Part shown: positions 40,066-48,579 of the stretch, one piece after another
Layout: each line of letters starts with the position of its first letter
How positions within the stretch are numbered: the stretch's first letter is position 1
Assembly (NCBI GenBank): GCA_018304465.1
Contig: JAGVWC010000010.1
Location: 1 to 64,000, forward strand
Direction of reading: 5' to 3'
Length of the DNA: 64,000 bases
From: Candidatus Iainarchaeum sp.
Lineage (GTDB): Archaea > Iainarchaeota > Iainarchaeia > Iainarchaeales > JAGVWC01
Translations under genes and position numbers: made by a program
The notes under the pieces: generated by a model
Database searches by the model: none
What the model saw: only the letters and a program-made list of their open reading frames with translations
Told to the model about the DNA's origin: nothing

Positions 40066-41262
40066 ATGATCGACCAAGAATCGATAAAAACCGCGGCCAA
40101 GACCCTGCAAAGCCAAGGATGGCGCACATCCCTCACGGTTCTTGCCATCGTGCTTGGCATCACCGCCATCATCACCCTGGTTTCGCTTGGAGAAGGACTC
40201 AACGCCAGCGTCACCAAACAATTCCAAAGCATGGGAACCGACACCCTGGTAGTGTTACCCGGCAAAGGATTCGTGGAAAGCGCGTTTGCCCAACTTCGCG
40301 ACGACGACGATGAAACCATCGAAACCGTCCGCGGCGTCTCGTTTGCGGCCGAAATCTACATCGCCAGCCAGCAAATGGAATACAAAGGAGAACGCAAAAC
40401 CCGCCTCGTGATCGGAATCGATCCCGCCCAAATGAGCCAAATGAACATCATCGGACTCGTAAGCCTCGAATCCGGACGCGTCTTATCCCCCCGCGACCAA
40501 ACCGCTGTCATGGTCGGACCCCGCCTTGCCGAAAAAACATTCGAAAAAATCGTGTACGTCAACAACGAAATCAAAATGAACGACGCGCACTACCGGGTCG
40601 TCGCAAGACTCTCAAAAGCCACCAATTCTTTTTACGGAAACTTCATGGACAACGCCGTGATCCTCAATTCGGACCAACTCACCAAAATACAACCCGGCAT
40701 CAAACCCAACCGCATATTCGTCAAACTCGATGAAGGCGTAAAACCCGACGACGTCAAAGAACGCATCGAAAACGAACTCGAACTACGCCACAACCAAACC
40801 GACTTTCAAGTCATGACCCCGTCGCAAGTCGGAGAAACCGCAGGCAGCGTCATCGGACTCATTCAAACCATTCTCGTTGGAATCGCCGCCATCTCGCTTG
40901 TAGTCGGAGGCGTCGGCGTCATGAACACGATGTACATGAGCGTCACCGAACGCACCAGCGAAGTCGGCGTCATGAAAGCCATCGGCGCCGGCAACGAACA
41001 AATCCGAGACATTTTTCTCACCGAAGCCGCGCTCATCGGAATCATCGGCGGCATCATCGGAACCATCCTCGGCGTCGGACTCGCGACCATCATCACGATT
41101 GCGGCCCAATACGGCGGATTCGATCTGGAAGCCGTCATCACCTGGCCAACCATTGCCGGCGCGGTGCTGTTTTCCATGGGACTATGTTTGGTATTCGGTT
41201 ACCTACCCGCCAAACAAGCCGCGGACCTCGACCCGGTTGAAGCCATTCGAAGAAAAGGATGA
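40066..41262 (+). CDS. MacB/FtsX-type ABC transporter permease (paralogue)
   Basis: RTSLTVLAIVLGITAIITLVSLGEGLNASV; GGVGVMNTMYMSVTERTSEVGVMKAIGA. Confidence 0.9.
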   Translation: MIDQESIKTAAKTLQSQGWRTSLTVLAIVLGITAIITLVSLGEGLNASVTKQFQSMGTDTLVVLPGKGFVESAFAQLRDDDDETIETVRGVSFAAEIYIASQQMEYKGERKTRLVIGIDPAQMSQMNIIGLVSLESGRVLSPRDQTAVMVGPRLAEKTFEKIVYVNNEIKMNDAHYRVVARLSKATNSFYGNFMDNAVILNSDQLTKIQPGIKPNRIFVKLDEGVKPDDVKERIENELELRHNQTDFQVMTPSQVGETAGSVIGLIQTILVGIAAISLVVGGVGVMNTMYMSVTERTSEVGVMKAIGAGNEQIRDIFLTEAALIGIIGGIIGTILGVGLATIITIAAQYGGFDLEAVITWPTIAGAVLFSMGLCLVFGYLPAKQAADLDPVEAIRRKG

Positions 41263-41439
41263 CACCGGAATCGGTGTCCCTGCAATAAAGTGAATAATCG
41301 TTCGAGCACTTTTTGTTCCATTAAACCTTTTCTGGTAATAATTTTCGGCTTCGGAATGTAAGTTGACTCCTTTGTCAGTCAAAGACACAGCATACCCCCC
41401 AGTTATTCATCCAAGATATCACGTGTCACAAAGGTACAA

Positions 41440-41556
41440 TGCGGGAGGCAGGATTCGAACCTGCGAAGGCACTAAGCCAGCGGGTCGCTTCAAGACTAAA
41501 ACATCCGCTTCAATCTTGCCTAAGCCCGCCCGAGTAGACCGCTATCGTACTCCCGC
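41440..41556 (-). tRNA. tRNA-Leu (anticodon UAG) with 33-nt anticodon-loop intron (41486-41518)
   Basis: Acceptor GCGGGAG/CTCCCGC; anticodon stem GCGGG/CCCGC; loop CU-UAG-G then intron CAAGA...UCUUGAAGCG; long variable arm GGC-TTAGT-GCC; T arm GCAGG-TTCGAAT-CCTGC. Confidence 0.88.
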
Positions 41557-41669
41557 TTCGCTCAAAAAGTGCAGAAATTCGATCCGCCCTTTTGGGTAAA
41601 TAAATAGCACACAGTAGGTCTTTAAATTTCTTCATTTCCGATTTTGGGGCTTGAGATTACGAAAAAAAC

Positions 41670-41840
41670 TTAGTGCTTGAGGATCTCTAAAGTTTTAACA
41701 TTTTTTTTCATGAGCTTTCGGACATTCGCCATGGCGCGACCCATATCCGAAAGAGGGACCGCTTTAAACTTGGATTGCACCAAGGCTATCTTTGGAATTT
41801 CAGATCCCGAAAAAAGGCGCGTTTCTTTTTTTGAACTCAT
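41670..41840 (-). CDS. 56-aa basic small protein downstream of fic
   Basis: Manual translation MSSKKETRLFSGSEIPKIALVQSKFKAVPLSDMGRAMANVRKLMKKNVKTLEILKH; not in the ORF track. Confidence 0.45.
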   Translation of the reverse strand: MSSKKETRLFSGSEIPKIALVQSKFKAVPLSDMGRAMANVRKLMKKNVKTLEILKH

Positions 41841-41873
41841 CCTATAGTACTCTTCCCCGAACTATTTAAACAT

Positions 41874-42503
41874 TTATTTATCGGATTCTGAATCCCCCTT
41901 GAGTTTTTTCAAAATAGTTTGAATAAATTCAAATAACCAAGGGTGGGCAAATTTCTCATCTTCCGCCCGGATAACAAGGAGCTTGATTTGAGGATAGATA
42001 TCCACCGGACTTTCATAGTTGACGGCCGGATCGGCGCCGCTAAGCTCGAACAAAAGCCGGATCAACTTATACTCTCTGGAACCCTTGTTGTCTTTGAAGG
42101 TTTCCTCGATGGCGGCCAGCGGTCGCTCTCCATTCGAAATGAGTTGGGTTATTTTGTCCAAGGCTTCATTGGATTTTGCCTCGCTGTAAAACGGAGAAAA
42201 ACCGTTGCCCATCAAAAAGATGCTAAAGGATAGAAAAGCGGTTCGTTTGTTTCCATCACTAAACGGATGCCGCTTGGTCAGATAAAAAATGAGATAGCAG
42301 GCCACATAAATAATCTTGGTTTGCACATCCGAAGGAATAATGCCTGCGCTTTCCGGAAATTCGTTAACGGTTTCAAACAAGAATTCAAAATTGCTCTTTA
42401 AAACAAAACCTTTGGCATCCAGCGGAAGCGACTCATGAATTTTCAAAGCCAGTTCCTTTTGAACAGACTTATATTCCAAAGGCATTCCAAGTGAATTAAC
42501 CAT
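41874..42503 (-). CDS. Fic/Doc family protein
   Basis: TKRHPFSDGNKRTAFLSFSIFLMGNG matches HPFx(D/E)GN(K/G)R. Confidence 0.9.
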   Translation of the reverse strand: MVNSLGMPLEYKSVQKELALKIHESLPLDAKGFVLKSNFEFLFETVNEFPESAGIIPSDVQTKIIYVACYLIFYLTKRHPFSDGNKRTAFLSFSIFLMGNGFSPFYSEAKSNEALDKITQLISNGERPLAAIEETFKDNKGSREYKLIRLLFELSGADPAVNYESPVDIYPQIKLLVIRAEDEKFAHPWLFEFIQTILKKLKGDSESDK

Positions 42504-42628
42504 TGTTCCTTTAAGACCATCGAAAAATCGCTTCCAAAAAAAATCGAGCCAAACCAAAGACAAACAGAAAATAGTTTTAAACTGGTTTTGGCGATAATAC
42601 TTTTACAAACCGAAAACCGTTGGCATTC

Positions 42629-43027
42629 ATGACCCAAGAATTCGTCGTCCACAAATCTGTCATTCACGGAAAAGGCGTGTTTGCTTTGCGCGATTTCAAA
42701 CCCGGAGAAATCGTGATTCATTGGGACACCACGCGACAAATTTCCCGCGCTCAATTCGACCAGTTACCTGAAAACGAAAAAGCATTCATCGCAACATACA
42801 AGGGAAAACTCATTGTCCAGCAAGCCCCCGCAAAATTCGTGAACCACTCCTGTGACCCGAATACTCGCGTGAAAAACTTCTGCGACACCGCAATCAAGCC
42901 CATCAAAAAAGGAGACGAAATCACAACCGATTACCGCGACGACCCCGGATCCGAACTCGACATGTCCTGCAACTGTCAAACCCAAAATTGCACCGGGCGC
43001 ATCAAAGGAAAAAAACAAACAGTCTAA
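42629..43027 (+). CDS. SET-domain protein with post-SET-like Cys cluster
   Basis: VHKSVIHGKGVFALRDFKPGEIV; FVNHSCDPNTRV; GDEITTDYRDDPG; CNCQTQNCTG. Confidence 0.88.
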   Translation: MTQEFVVHKSVIHGKGVFALRDFKPGEIVIHWDTTRQISRAQFDQLPENEKAFIATYKGKLIVQQAPAKFVNHSCDPNTRVKNFCDTAIKPIKKGDEITTDYRDDPGSELDMSCNCQTQNCTGRIKGKKQTV

Positions 43028-43599
43028 TTCATCAAGCCTTTTTTCTTGAGCAACAAATAGGGATACCCGCGCTTGTCGGCTTTTGACACATTCAACCCCA
43101 GCGACTCCGCGAACCGATGCACACGCAAACGAGTTTCGTCCACGCCTCCAAAATCCTTTAACGCTTCGATTTCAACGAAAAAACCCAAATCCTTGACGTC
43201 GTCAAGCGCGATTTCAAACTCGTGTTGAAAAACAAAAGCCTCGCGTTTTTTCTCGATCGAAACGATTTTTCGAAAACCCAAAGAAACAAACAAGCGCTCC
43301 AAACCATCGCGGTTGCCCACATCGGTTTCGAATTCTTCGCAATGCGAAAACACTTCCACATTCTCGGGAAAAAAATGCTTGTAATTCAAAATTACTTTGG
43401 GACCGCGTTTTCGAATGCTTAACCATTCGAACGGATAGGCAACCGCCAAAAAATCCCGATGCGGCGCATTGAAATAATCATCCAACTGGTTTGAAACATG
43501 ACTGGCACCGCACGAACCCGATAAGCGTTCGGTTAACCGGTCAAACTCAGCTTTGTCCACCGGAATCTTGATTTCAACTTCCTGATTATGGGCCGCCAT
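43024..43599 (-). CDS. CYTH-domain protein (class IV adenylate cyclase/thiamine triphosphatase-like)
   Basis: QEVEIKIPVDKAEFDRL (ExExK); WLSIRKRGPKVILNYKHF; CEEFETDV; VEIEAL. Confidence 0.8.
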   Translation of the reverse strand: MAAHNQEVEIKIPVDKAEFDRLTERLSGSCGASHVSNQLDDYFNAPHRDFLAVAYPFEWLSIRKRGPKVILNYKHFFPENVEVFSHCEEFETDVGNRDGLERLFVSLGFRKIVSIEKKREAFVFQHEFEIALDDVKDLGFFVEIEALKDFGGVDETRLRVHRFAESLGLNVSKADKRGYPYLLLKKKGLMN

Positions 43600-43689
43600 G
43601 CCGAAGTCAAGGAAAAAAACCGTTAAAAACGCCACGGGTGGCCAAAAAAATAAAAAATGAGAAAAAAATAGAAAAAAAACAGCGATTAT

Positions 43690-43818
43690 TTATTCGTCAA
43701 ATTCTTCTTCGCTGTCCGAATCGTCGTCATCGTCATCGTCCCAGTCGTCGTCACCGGAATCGCTGTCGTCACCCGAATCGTCGTCATCGTCGAACGCCAT
43801 GAAATCTAAGGCTTTCAT
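43690..43818 (-). CDS. 42-aa highly acidic protein
   Basis: MKALDFMAFDDDDDSGDDSDSGDDDWDDDDDDDSDSEEEFDE; preceded by AAAGGAGGGG and ATTTATATATA on the minus strand. Confidence 0.6.
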   Translation of the reverse strand: MKALDFMAFDDDDDSGDDSDSGDDDWDDDDDDDSDSEEEFDE

Positions 43819-43968
43819 CGTTGTGCCCCTCCTTTAGAACTATAAAAAATTTTAACAACTATTTCTCCGTAGTATATATAAATCCGACGGCGGGAAGGGT
43901 TGTATAAGGGAAAAAACCGCCTTTAAAGCCGTTTTAAAGGTTTTTTGGCCTTCCATTACCTCGAAAAA

Positions 43969-44041
43969 GGGCCCATGGTCTAGCGGTTAGGACGCGACAT
44001 TCACACTGTCGAGCTCGCCGGTTCGATCCCGGCTGGGCCCA
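43969..44041 (+). tRNA. tRNA-Val (anticodon CAC)
   Basis: GGGCCCA/TGGGCCC acceptor; anticodon arm CGACA-TTCACAC-TGTCG; T arm GCCGG-TTCGATC-CCGGC. Confidence 0.93.
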
Positions 44042-44088
44042 ATTTTTTTGGTCAAAAAAACCAACCACTATTTTTTTGATAGTATTCA

Positions 44089-44817
44089 ATGTCCTTAAAA
44101 ACAACTTTTCACGGAAAAACATATACCATGGCAGAACACGACCTCCTGCTGATTCGAAAAATCGAAAACCTGCAGCGCGAACTCATCAACACCAAACAAA
44201 AACTCGGAGAAGTCGAGCAACTCAAAAAACAATTCAGTCTCCTCCAAAACGCGTTTAAGGAAATCCAAGAAATGGCAGGACACAACCCCGAACTGGGACC
44301 CGTCATCCAGCGGCACCTTCAAGACAAACAAATCTACACCTGGTTTTACCACCTCAAAACCACGGCGCATCAAACCAACAACCTGTTAAACGACTTCAAC
44401 CAAGACATGGTGGAAGCCACCGCGTTTTTGGAAACCCAACGCACCTGGCGCAATTATTCTTTTCCAAGCCACATCGACCTCATCACGTTTTTGGAAGAAA
44501 CCGGATTCGTATTCGACATCAAAACCTTCAAGTTCCGCCCCAACTACATGGGCGTCATTGATTTTTCGCCGCTCGAAAAAGAAGAAATCATTCTCAAAGC
44601 AACCAACGATTCGTGGACCATCGAACCCTCGAACATCAAATACGTCATCAGCTACCTGATGGACAAACGCGCGCCCGTGAGCTTCAAACTTGAAAACGAA
44701 TTCATGCGATTATTGGTGAAAAACAGCCAAACCGTCAAAATCGAAGGCCAAAACCTCATGATCCGCCGCCTGGATTTGATCGTCAAAACCAAAAACGGAA
44801 CCGTCCAAAACGATTAA
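44089..44817 (+). CDS. hypothetical coiled-coil protein
   Basis: 242-aa ORF with N-terminal heptads LLLIRKIENLQRELINTKQKLGEVEQLKKQF. Confidence 0.6.
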   Translation: MSLKTTFHGKTYTMAEHDLLLIRKIENLQRELINTKQKLGEVEQLKKQFSLLQNAFKEIQEMAGHNPELGPVIQRHLQDKQIYTWFYHLKTTAHQTNNLLNDFNQDMVEATAFLETQRTWRNYSFPSHIDLITFLEETGFVFDIKTFKFRPNYMGVIDFSPLEKEEIILKATNDSWTIEPSNIKYVISYLMDKRAPVSFKLENEFMRLLVKNSQTVKIEGQNLMIRRLDLIVKTKNGTVQND

Positions 44818-44842
44818 AAAAAACAAAAACACTCTTCTTTTC

Positions 44843-45418
44843 ATGCCAAAACCCAAAGAAAACACCCGACGGTTGCGACCCATCGTCGTGCATCTGGGAA
44901 ACATCGGCGAATACCGCAAAGGAGAACGACCCGCCGAAAAAACCCGTCGGTACGCGCGCAGGTTTCCCGGCATCCAATTCATCGGCATCGATTTGAATCG
45001 GTTCGAAGGACGCCAACGCCGAAACTGGCGCCAACTTCAGGACAACTACCGAAAACAACTCAAGCGATATTCCCCCGAAAGCATTTCCTTGATCAGTTCC
45101 GACATGAGTCTCGGCCACACCTTCGAATTCCTCCTCGGACCCAGGGCCACGCACCGCGAAATATTCCAAACGATCTACGAAAAACTAAAACCCGGCGGAA
45201 AATTCTTGATGACGGTCGGCGAAACCCAACTGGAAGGAAAACCCAATGTCGTCATGATGTACTTGCTTGCCTGCGAAATATTCGGGGAACGAAACGTCGA
45301 AATCAAAAAGGTTCCGCCCGGCAAAAGCTGGACGCACTGGATGAAAAGATGGGAAAAAGAAGACAAAACCCCGGTGTACGTGATCACGGCAATGAAAGAA
45401 CGGAGGAAGAAAAAGTAG
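44843..45418 (+). CDS. SAM-methyltransferase-like protein
   Basis: IQFIGIDLNRFE...SISLISSDMSLGHTFEFLL...IYEKLKPGGKFLMTVGETQ. Confidence 0.6.
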   Translation: MPKPKENTRRLRPIVVHLGNIGEYRKGERPAEKTRRYARRFPGIQFIGIDLNRFEGRQRRNWRQLQDNYRKQLKRYSPESISLISSDMSLGHTFEFLLGPRATHREIFQTIYEKLKPGGKFLMTVGETQLEGKPNVVMMYLLACEIFGERNVEIKKVPPGKSWTHWMKRWEKEDKTPVYVITAMKERRKKK

Positions 45419-45471
45419 CCGCGGAAAAAAAGTTATGTAGATTTTAGCGACATAACAAATTCGTGTTTTTT

Positions 45472-48060
45472 TTAATCCGTAAACGCCGTCGCGGTCACGC
45501 CGCCATCCCAACTAAACCGCGGACGAATCTTAACCAACCACAACTTTTCCGTATTGTCATCCAAAATCAACGCATATCCTTTTCCGCGCGGCATTTCCTG
45601 GTACAACTTGTCAAAATCCGAATGCAAATACGTCGGACGAAGCTCCGACACCGCGGCAATATCCGATTGCGCCGTCATGCGATGACTGATAAACAAATCA
45701 CACTGCGAAATCGCGTCCGGATGAATCTTGTTCGGCCGCTGGGTCGCAAGCAACAACGACAACCCCGGCTGTCTTCCGACACGCACCCATTCCAACAACA
45801 CATCCAACGCGACATTTTGCTCGTCTTTGGGCATAAACATGTGGGCTTCGTCAATCAACATCCAAATCAACGGCATTTTCGATTCGCGACTGCCGCCTGC
45901 AATCAAATTCGCTTCTTCTTTTTTCCGATACAACATCCGTTCCTCGAACAGTTTTTTTCCGACCAACGCCACGATAATATCCCGCGGTCCTTCCATTCCA
46001 ATCGCCTGGCGATACGCGGACACATCAATAATCGTCACGACCCCCGGCTTTGCCAATTCGCTTAATTTTGTTCCGTCTTTTTCGAGTAGTCCCCAGGTTT
46101 TTGCGGCTCCGAGCCTTCCGATCAACGCGGACTTTGTCAAGGCATCCGATTCCGGATCTTGTCGCACCATTTTAATCATGTCATCAATGCCGTAATAGGT
46201 TCCCAGTTTTTCCTTGATGTCTTCCACCAACCGCGTCAACAACACGCCTTCGGGATCCTTCCAGGTTAATTTGAACAACGCCAACCATTCTACGCCCTCC
46301 AATTCACTGACTTTTAACGTGAACGCGCCGTCCACCGGAATCCCGTTTTTCTGATAAAACTCGAGTTTTCCCGCGGGCACCATCACGCGCACCGGAGAAG
46401 AATCCGGTTCCAAATCCCACGATTTCAACTCCGCTTTTTCGCGCGAATTCGGAATCTTTAACGTCCAAAAAATCCCCACGGTATCGATCGTGATCACGGA
46501 GATGCGGCTTTTGATATCCGCCATTTGCCGCGCGAACTCTTCAATGATGACGGACATCGTGTAACTGTTATGAACAATAATGTCATTGGCCACGAAATTG
46601 TGGTGCTCCGGCACCGAAATATCGAATACTTCGCACGGACCCGATAATACCCGCACAGACTTTATTTCGTCCCAGAAAATATCCGAATCCGCTAACTTTT
46701 CGATGATTTTGTTATGGTCTAACCGCGCGATCTGCAATAGTTTTAGCCGGGTTGGAGCGTAATGAATCGATTCGCGCAAGCTCTTTGGGAACGTTAATCC
46801 CATTTCTCGTCCGATTTTTGCCCAGGATTCCGGGCGGTATTGGTTCCAGATTTCTTTTGGGATCGTATCCGTGTTCGCATTGCGCTTGATTGACTTTATC
46901 TGTTCCAACGCTTCTTTTTGGCGGGTTTCCTTCTGTCCGAAAAACCCGATTTTTTTCAGGAAAAATTCGACATTGTTTCCTCGCAATTCCAACTCAAAAC
47001 TTGGAAAGACACGTCCTTCAAAAACAGTGTTCTTCTTTCGAAGCACTGAAAGGATCCCGAATCGATTCAACAGATGCTGAACCTGGCGGATTAATTGCTC
47101 CGAAACAGATGCGTACGCGATTCGCCAGGATTCGGTATTCGCATCGAAAAAGATTGTTCCGTCACAGCTGAACAGACGGTTTAGGAAAAGAGAAACTTTT
47201 TGTTCCGGCGACTTCAAGATCGAATCAGGAATAAATTTTGTATGCGAATTAACGTTGAATAGGCTCAATTCCTTCAGACGCTGTTTTAATCGATGCGGCT
47301 TTCGCGTCAGATCCATCTTGACAGGATAATCCCGGTTCTTTTTTGGTCTGAATCCCGCGACAACACGCAAACACGCGTTTGAAGCGACGGGTTCCACTCG
47401 AAGATTCGAGTCAAATTCCTTCAGAGCGTTTTCAAAATCACCCTGAATGGCTTCGTCGGTATTCGAAAACCACACGGCGTGCCGGGCCAAATGCCCTTCC
47501 GCGATCAAATACGCGAGGAGTTTCGTTTCCGCTTCAGAAACGAACTCGCTCCCAAAAAACGGCTGAATTCGCGGTGTTGCGATTCGAGAACCGATCGGAA
47601 GATCCTTGGCCGGAAACCAACCGCTAATCGTCAAAAGCGGATGCTCCGGAGTCAATTTGATCTTTTTTCCACTGTGCAATTCGATTTCAAGAAGTTCGTT
47701 AACAGTTCGGGAAAAAAATTCTGTTTTTTCCGATCCCACGATCTTGTAATCGGCATTCAATGAAGCCACTTTGTTTGATTCTTGTGCCAGTTCGCGGATC
47801 GGTTTTAGGGAACCGTCCGCCAATGGGATCAATGTATCTCCGTCCAGGCACTTTCCCCCACCGCGTTTTCCGCACACCAAAATCATATGCGGCTCGGCGA
47901 TGTCAATCAAGACTTTTCGTCCCAGCACGGGTGTTTGTCCGCCGCTCATCACGACTTTTCCGATGTACGCGGTCGCGCGTTCCCCGTACTTGGCAATCTT
48001 GCTTTCGCTTCGACCCAGAATCTGTATGCCTTCGCCCAAATTCACGTTTTCCATTGCCAT
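45472..48060 (-). CDS. herA: HerA-like DNA translocase/helicase precursor interrupted by an intein
   Basis: Exteins: ...ILVCGKRGGGK | SYTMSVIIEEFARQM...LIDEAHMFMPKDEQ...LATQRPNKIHPDAISQCDLFISHRM. Confidence 0.9.
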   Translation of the reverse strand: MAMENVNLGEGIQILGRSESKIAKYGERATAYIGKVVMSGGQTPVLGRKVLIDIAEPHMILVCGKRGGGKCLDGDTLIPLADGSLKPIRELAQESNKVASLNADYKIVGSEKTEFFSRTVNELLEIELHSGKKIKLTPEHPLLTISGWFPAKDLPIGSRIATPRIQPFFGSEFVSEAETKLLAYLIAEGHLARHAVWFSNTDEAIQGDFENALKEFDSNLRVEPVASNACLRVVAGFRPKKNRDYPVKMDLTRKPHRLKQRLKELSLFNVNSHTKFIPDSILKSPEQKVSLFLNRLFSCDGTIFFDANTESWRIAYASVSEQLIRQVQHLLNRFGILSVLRKKNTVFEGRVFPSFELELRGNNVEFFLKKIGFFGQKETRQKEALEQIKSIKRNANTDTIPKEIWNQYRPESWAKIGREMGLTFPKSLRESIHYAPTRLKLLQIARLDHNKIIEKLADSDIFWDEIKSVRVLSGPCEVFDISVPEHHNFVANDIIVHNSYTMSVIIEEFARQMADIKSRISVITIDTVGIFWTLKIPNSREKAELKSWDLEPDSSPVRVMVPAGKLEFYQKNGIPVDGAFTLKVSELEGVEWLALFKLTWKDPEGVLLTRLVEDIKEKLGTYYGIDDMIKMVRQDPESDALTKSALIGRLGAAKTWGLLEKDGTKLSELAKPGVVTIIDVSAYRQAIGMEGPRDIIVALVGKKLFEERMLYRKKEEANLIAGGSRESKMPLIWMLIDEAHMFMPKDEQNVALDVLLEWVRVGRQPGLSLLLATQRPNKIHPDAISQCDLFISHRMTAQSDIAAVSELRPTYLHSDFDKLYQEMPRGKGYALILDDNTEKLWLVKIRPRFSWDGGVTATAFTD
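46567..47850 (-). mobile_element. 428-aa intein with LAGLIDADG endonuclease inside the HerA P-loop
   Basis: Begins CLDGDTLI after GGGK; TPEHPLL block; LLAYLIAEGHL and LFLNRLFSCDGTI; ends CEVFDISVPEHHNFVANDIIVHN before +1 Ser. Confidence 0.92.
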
Positions 48061-48492
48061 GGCATACTTTACACGAAGTCCGAATTTTTAAAACTGTCTC
48101 ATTGCCAAAAGCAATGGAATAGGTTCAAACCATTCAATGAAAAACAGTCGTTCAAAAACGAAAAAAAAGTGTTATCGTTGACCAGGCAACGACGTGAGTC
48201 TTCGCCGCGAAACCGCGGTTGTTTTGGCGGGAACACTCGAAAAAGCGGTTCGTTCCTCCACGATTTTTTTCCGTGGCAACCGATTCGTTTCAAACGCTTC
48301 AATATGCTGGTCTTGTACGCGTCGACCCGTTACCGAGTTTCTTCGAAAACCCCTAAAATCCACAAATGTATCAGACAAACAAAACCACCTATACTATTTA
48401 TGCGCCCATCTCATTTAATACCCGAGAAACCCGGTTTTTTTGAAAAAAAAGACTTTTTTACTGGAATCGATGGCGTTGGCTGGAAAGAATAG

Positions 48493-48548
48493 GGGAGGAG
48501 AGCCGCGGGGGAGCGGCCCTCCCAAAATCCTTTTGTTGGACAAAAGGA
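48493..48548 (-). terminator. two adjacent stem-loops 3' of the wHTH gene, terminator or structured RNA
   Basis: GGGAGG-AGA-GCCGC-GGGGGA-GCGGC-CCTCCC (48493-48523) and TCCTTTTGT-TGG-ACAAAAGGA (48528-48548). Confidence 0.45.
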
Positions 48549-48579
48549 GGTGGGGTTAAGGGGGGTAATGAAATTAGCA

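Noticed and set aside
41261-41278. GACACCG-GAAT-CGGTGTC hairpin after the second permease as a regulatory element
   Set aside because: 7-bp stem at a gene end could be a simple terminator or chance; not enough support to call.
43700-43800. cgtcatcg/cgtcgtc repeats as a microsatellite or CRISPR-like array
   Set aside because: Explained by Asp codons of the acidic small protein; no spacer-repeat structure.
43934-44122. Minus-strand ORF of 62 aa (…KNWAQPGSNRRARQCECRVLTARPWALFRGNG…)
   Set aside because: It is antisense translation of the tRNA-Val gene.
45463-46065. 200-aa plus-strand ORF opposite herA
   Set aside because: Antisense to HerA; no recognisable motifs.
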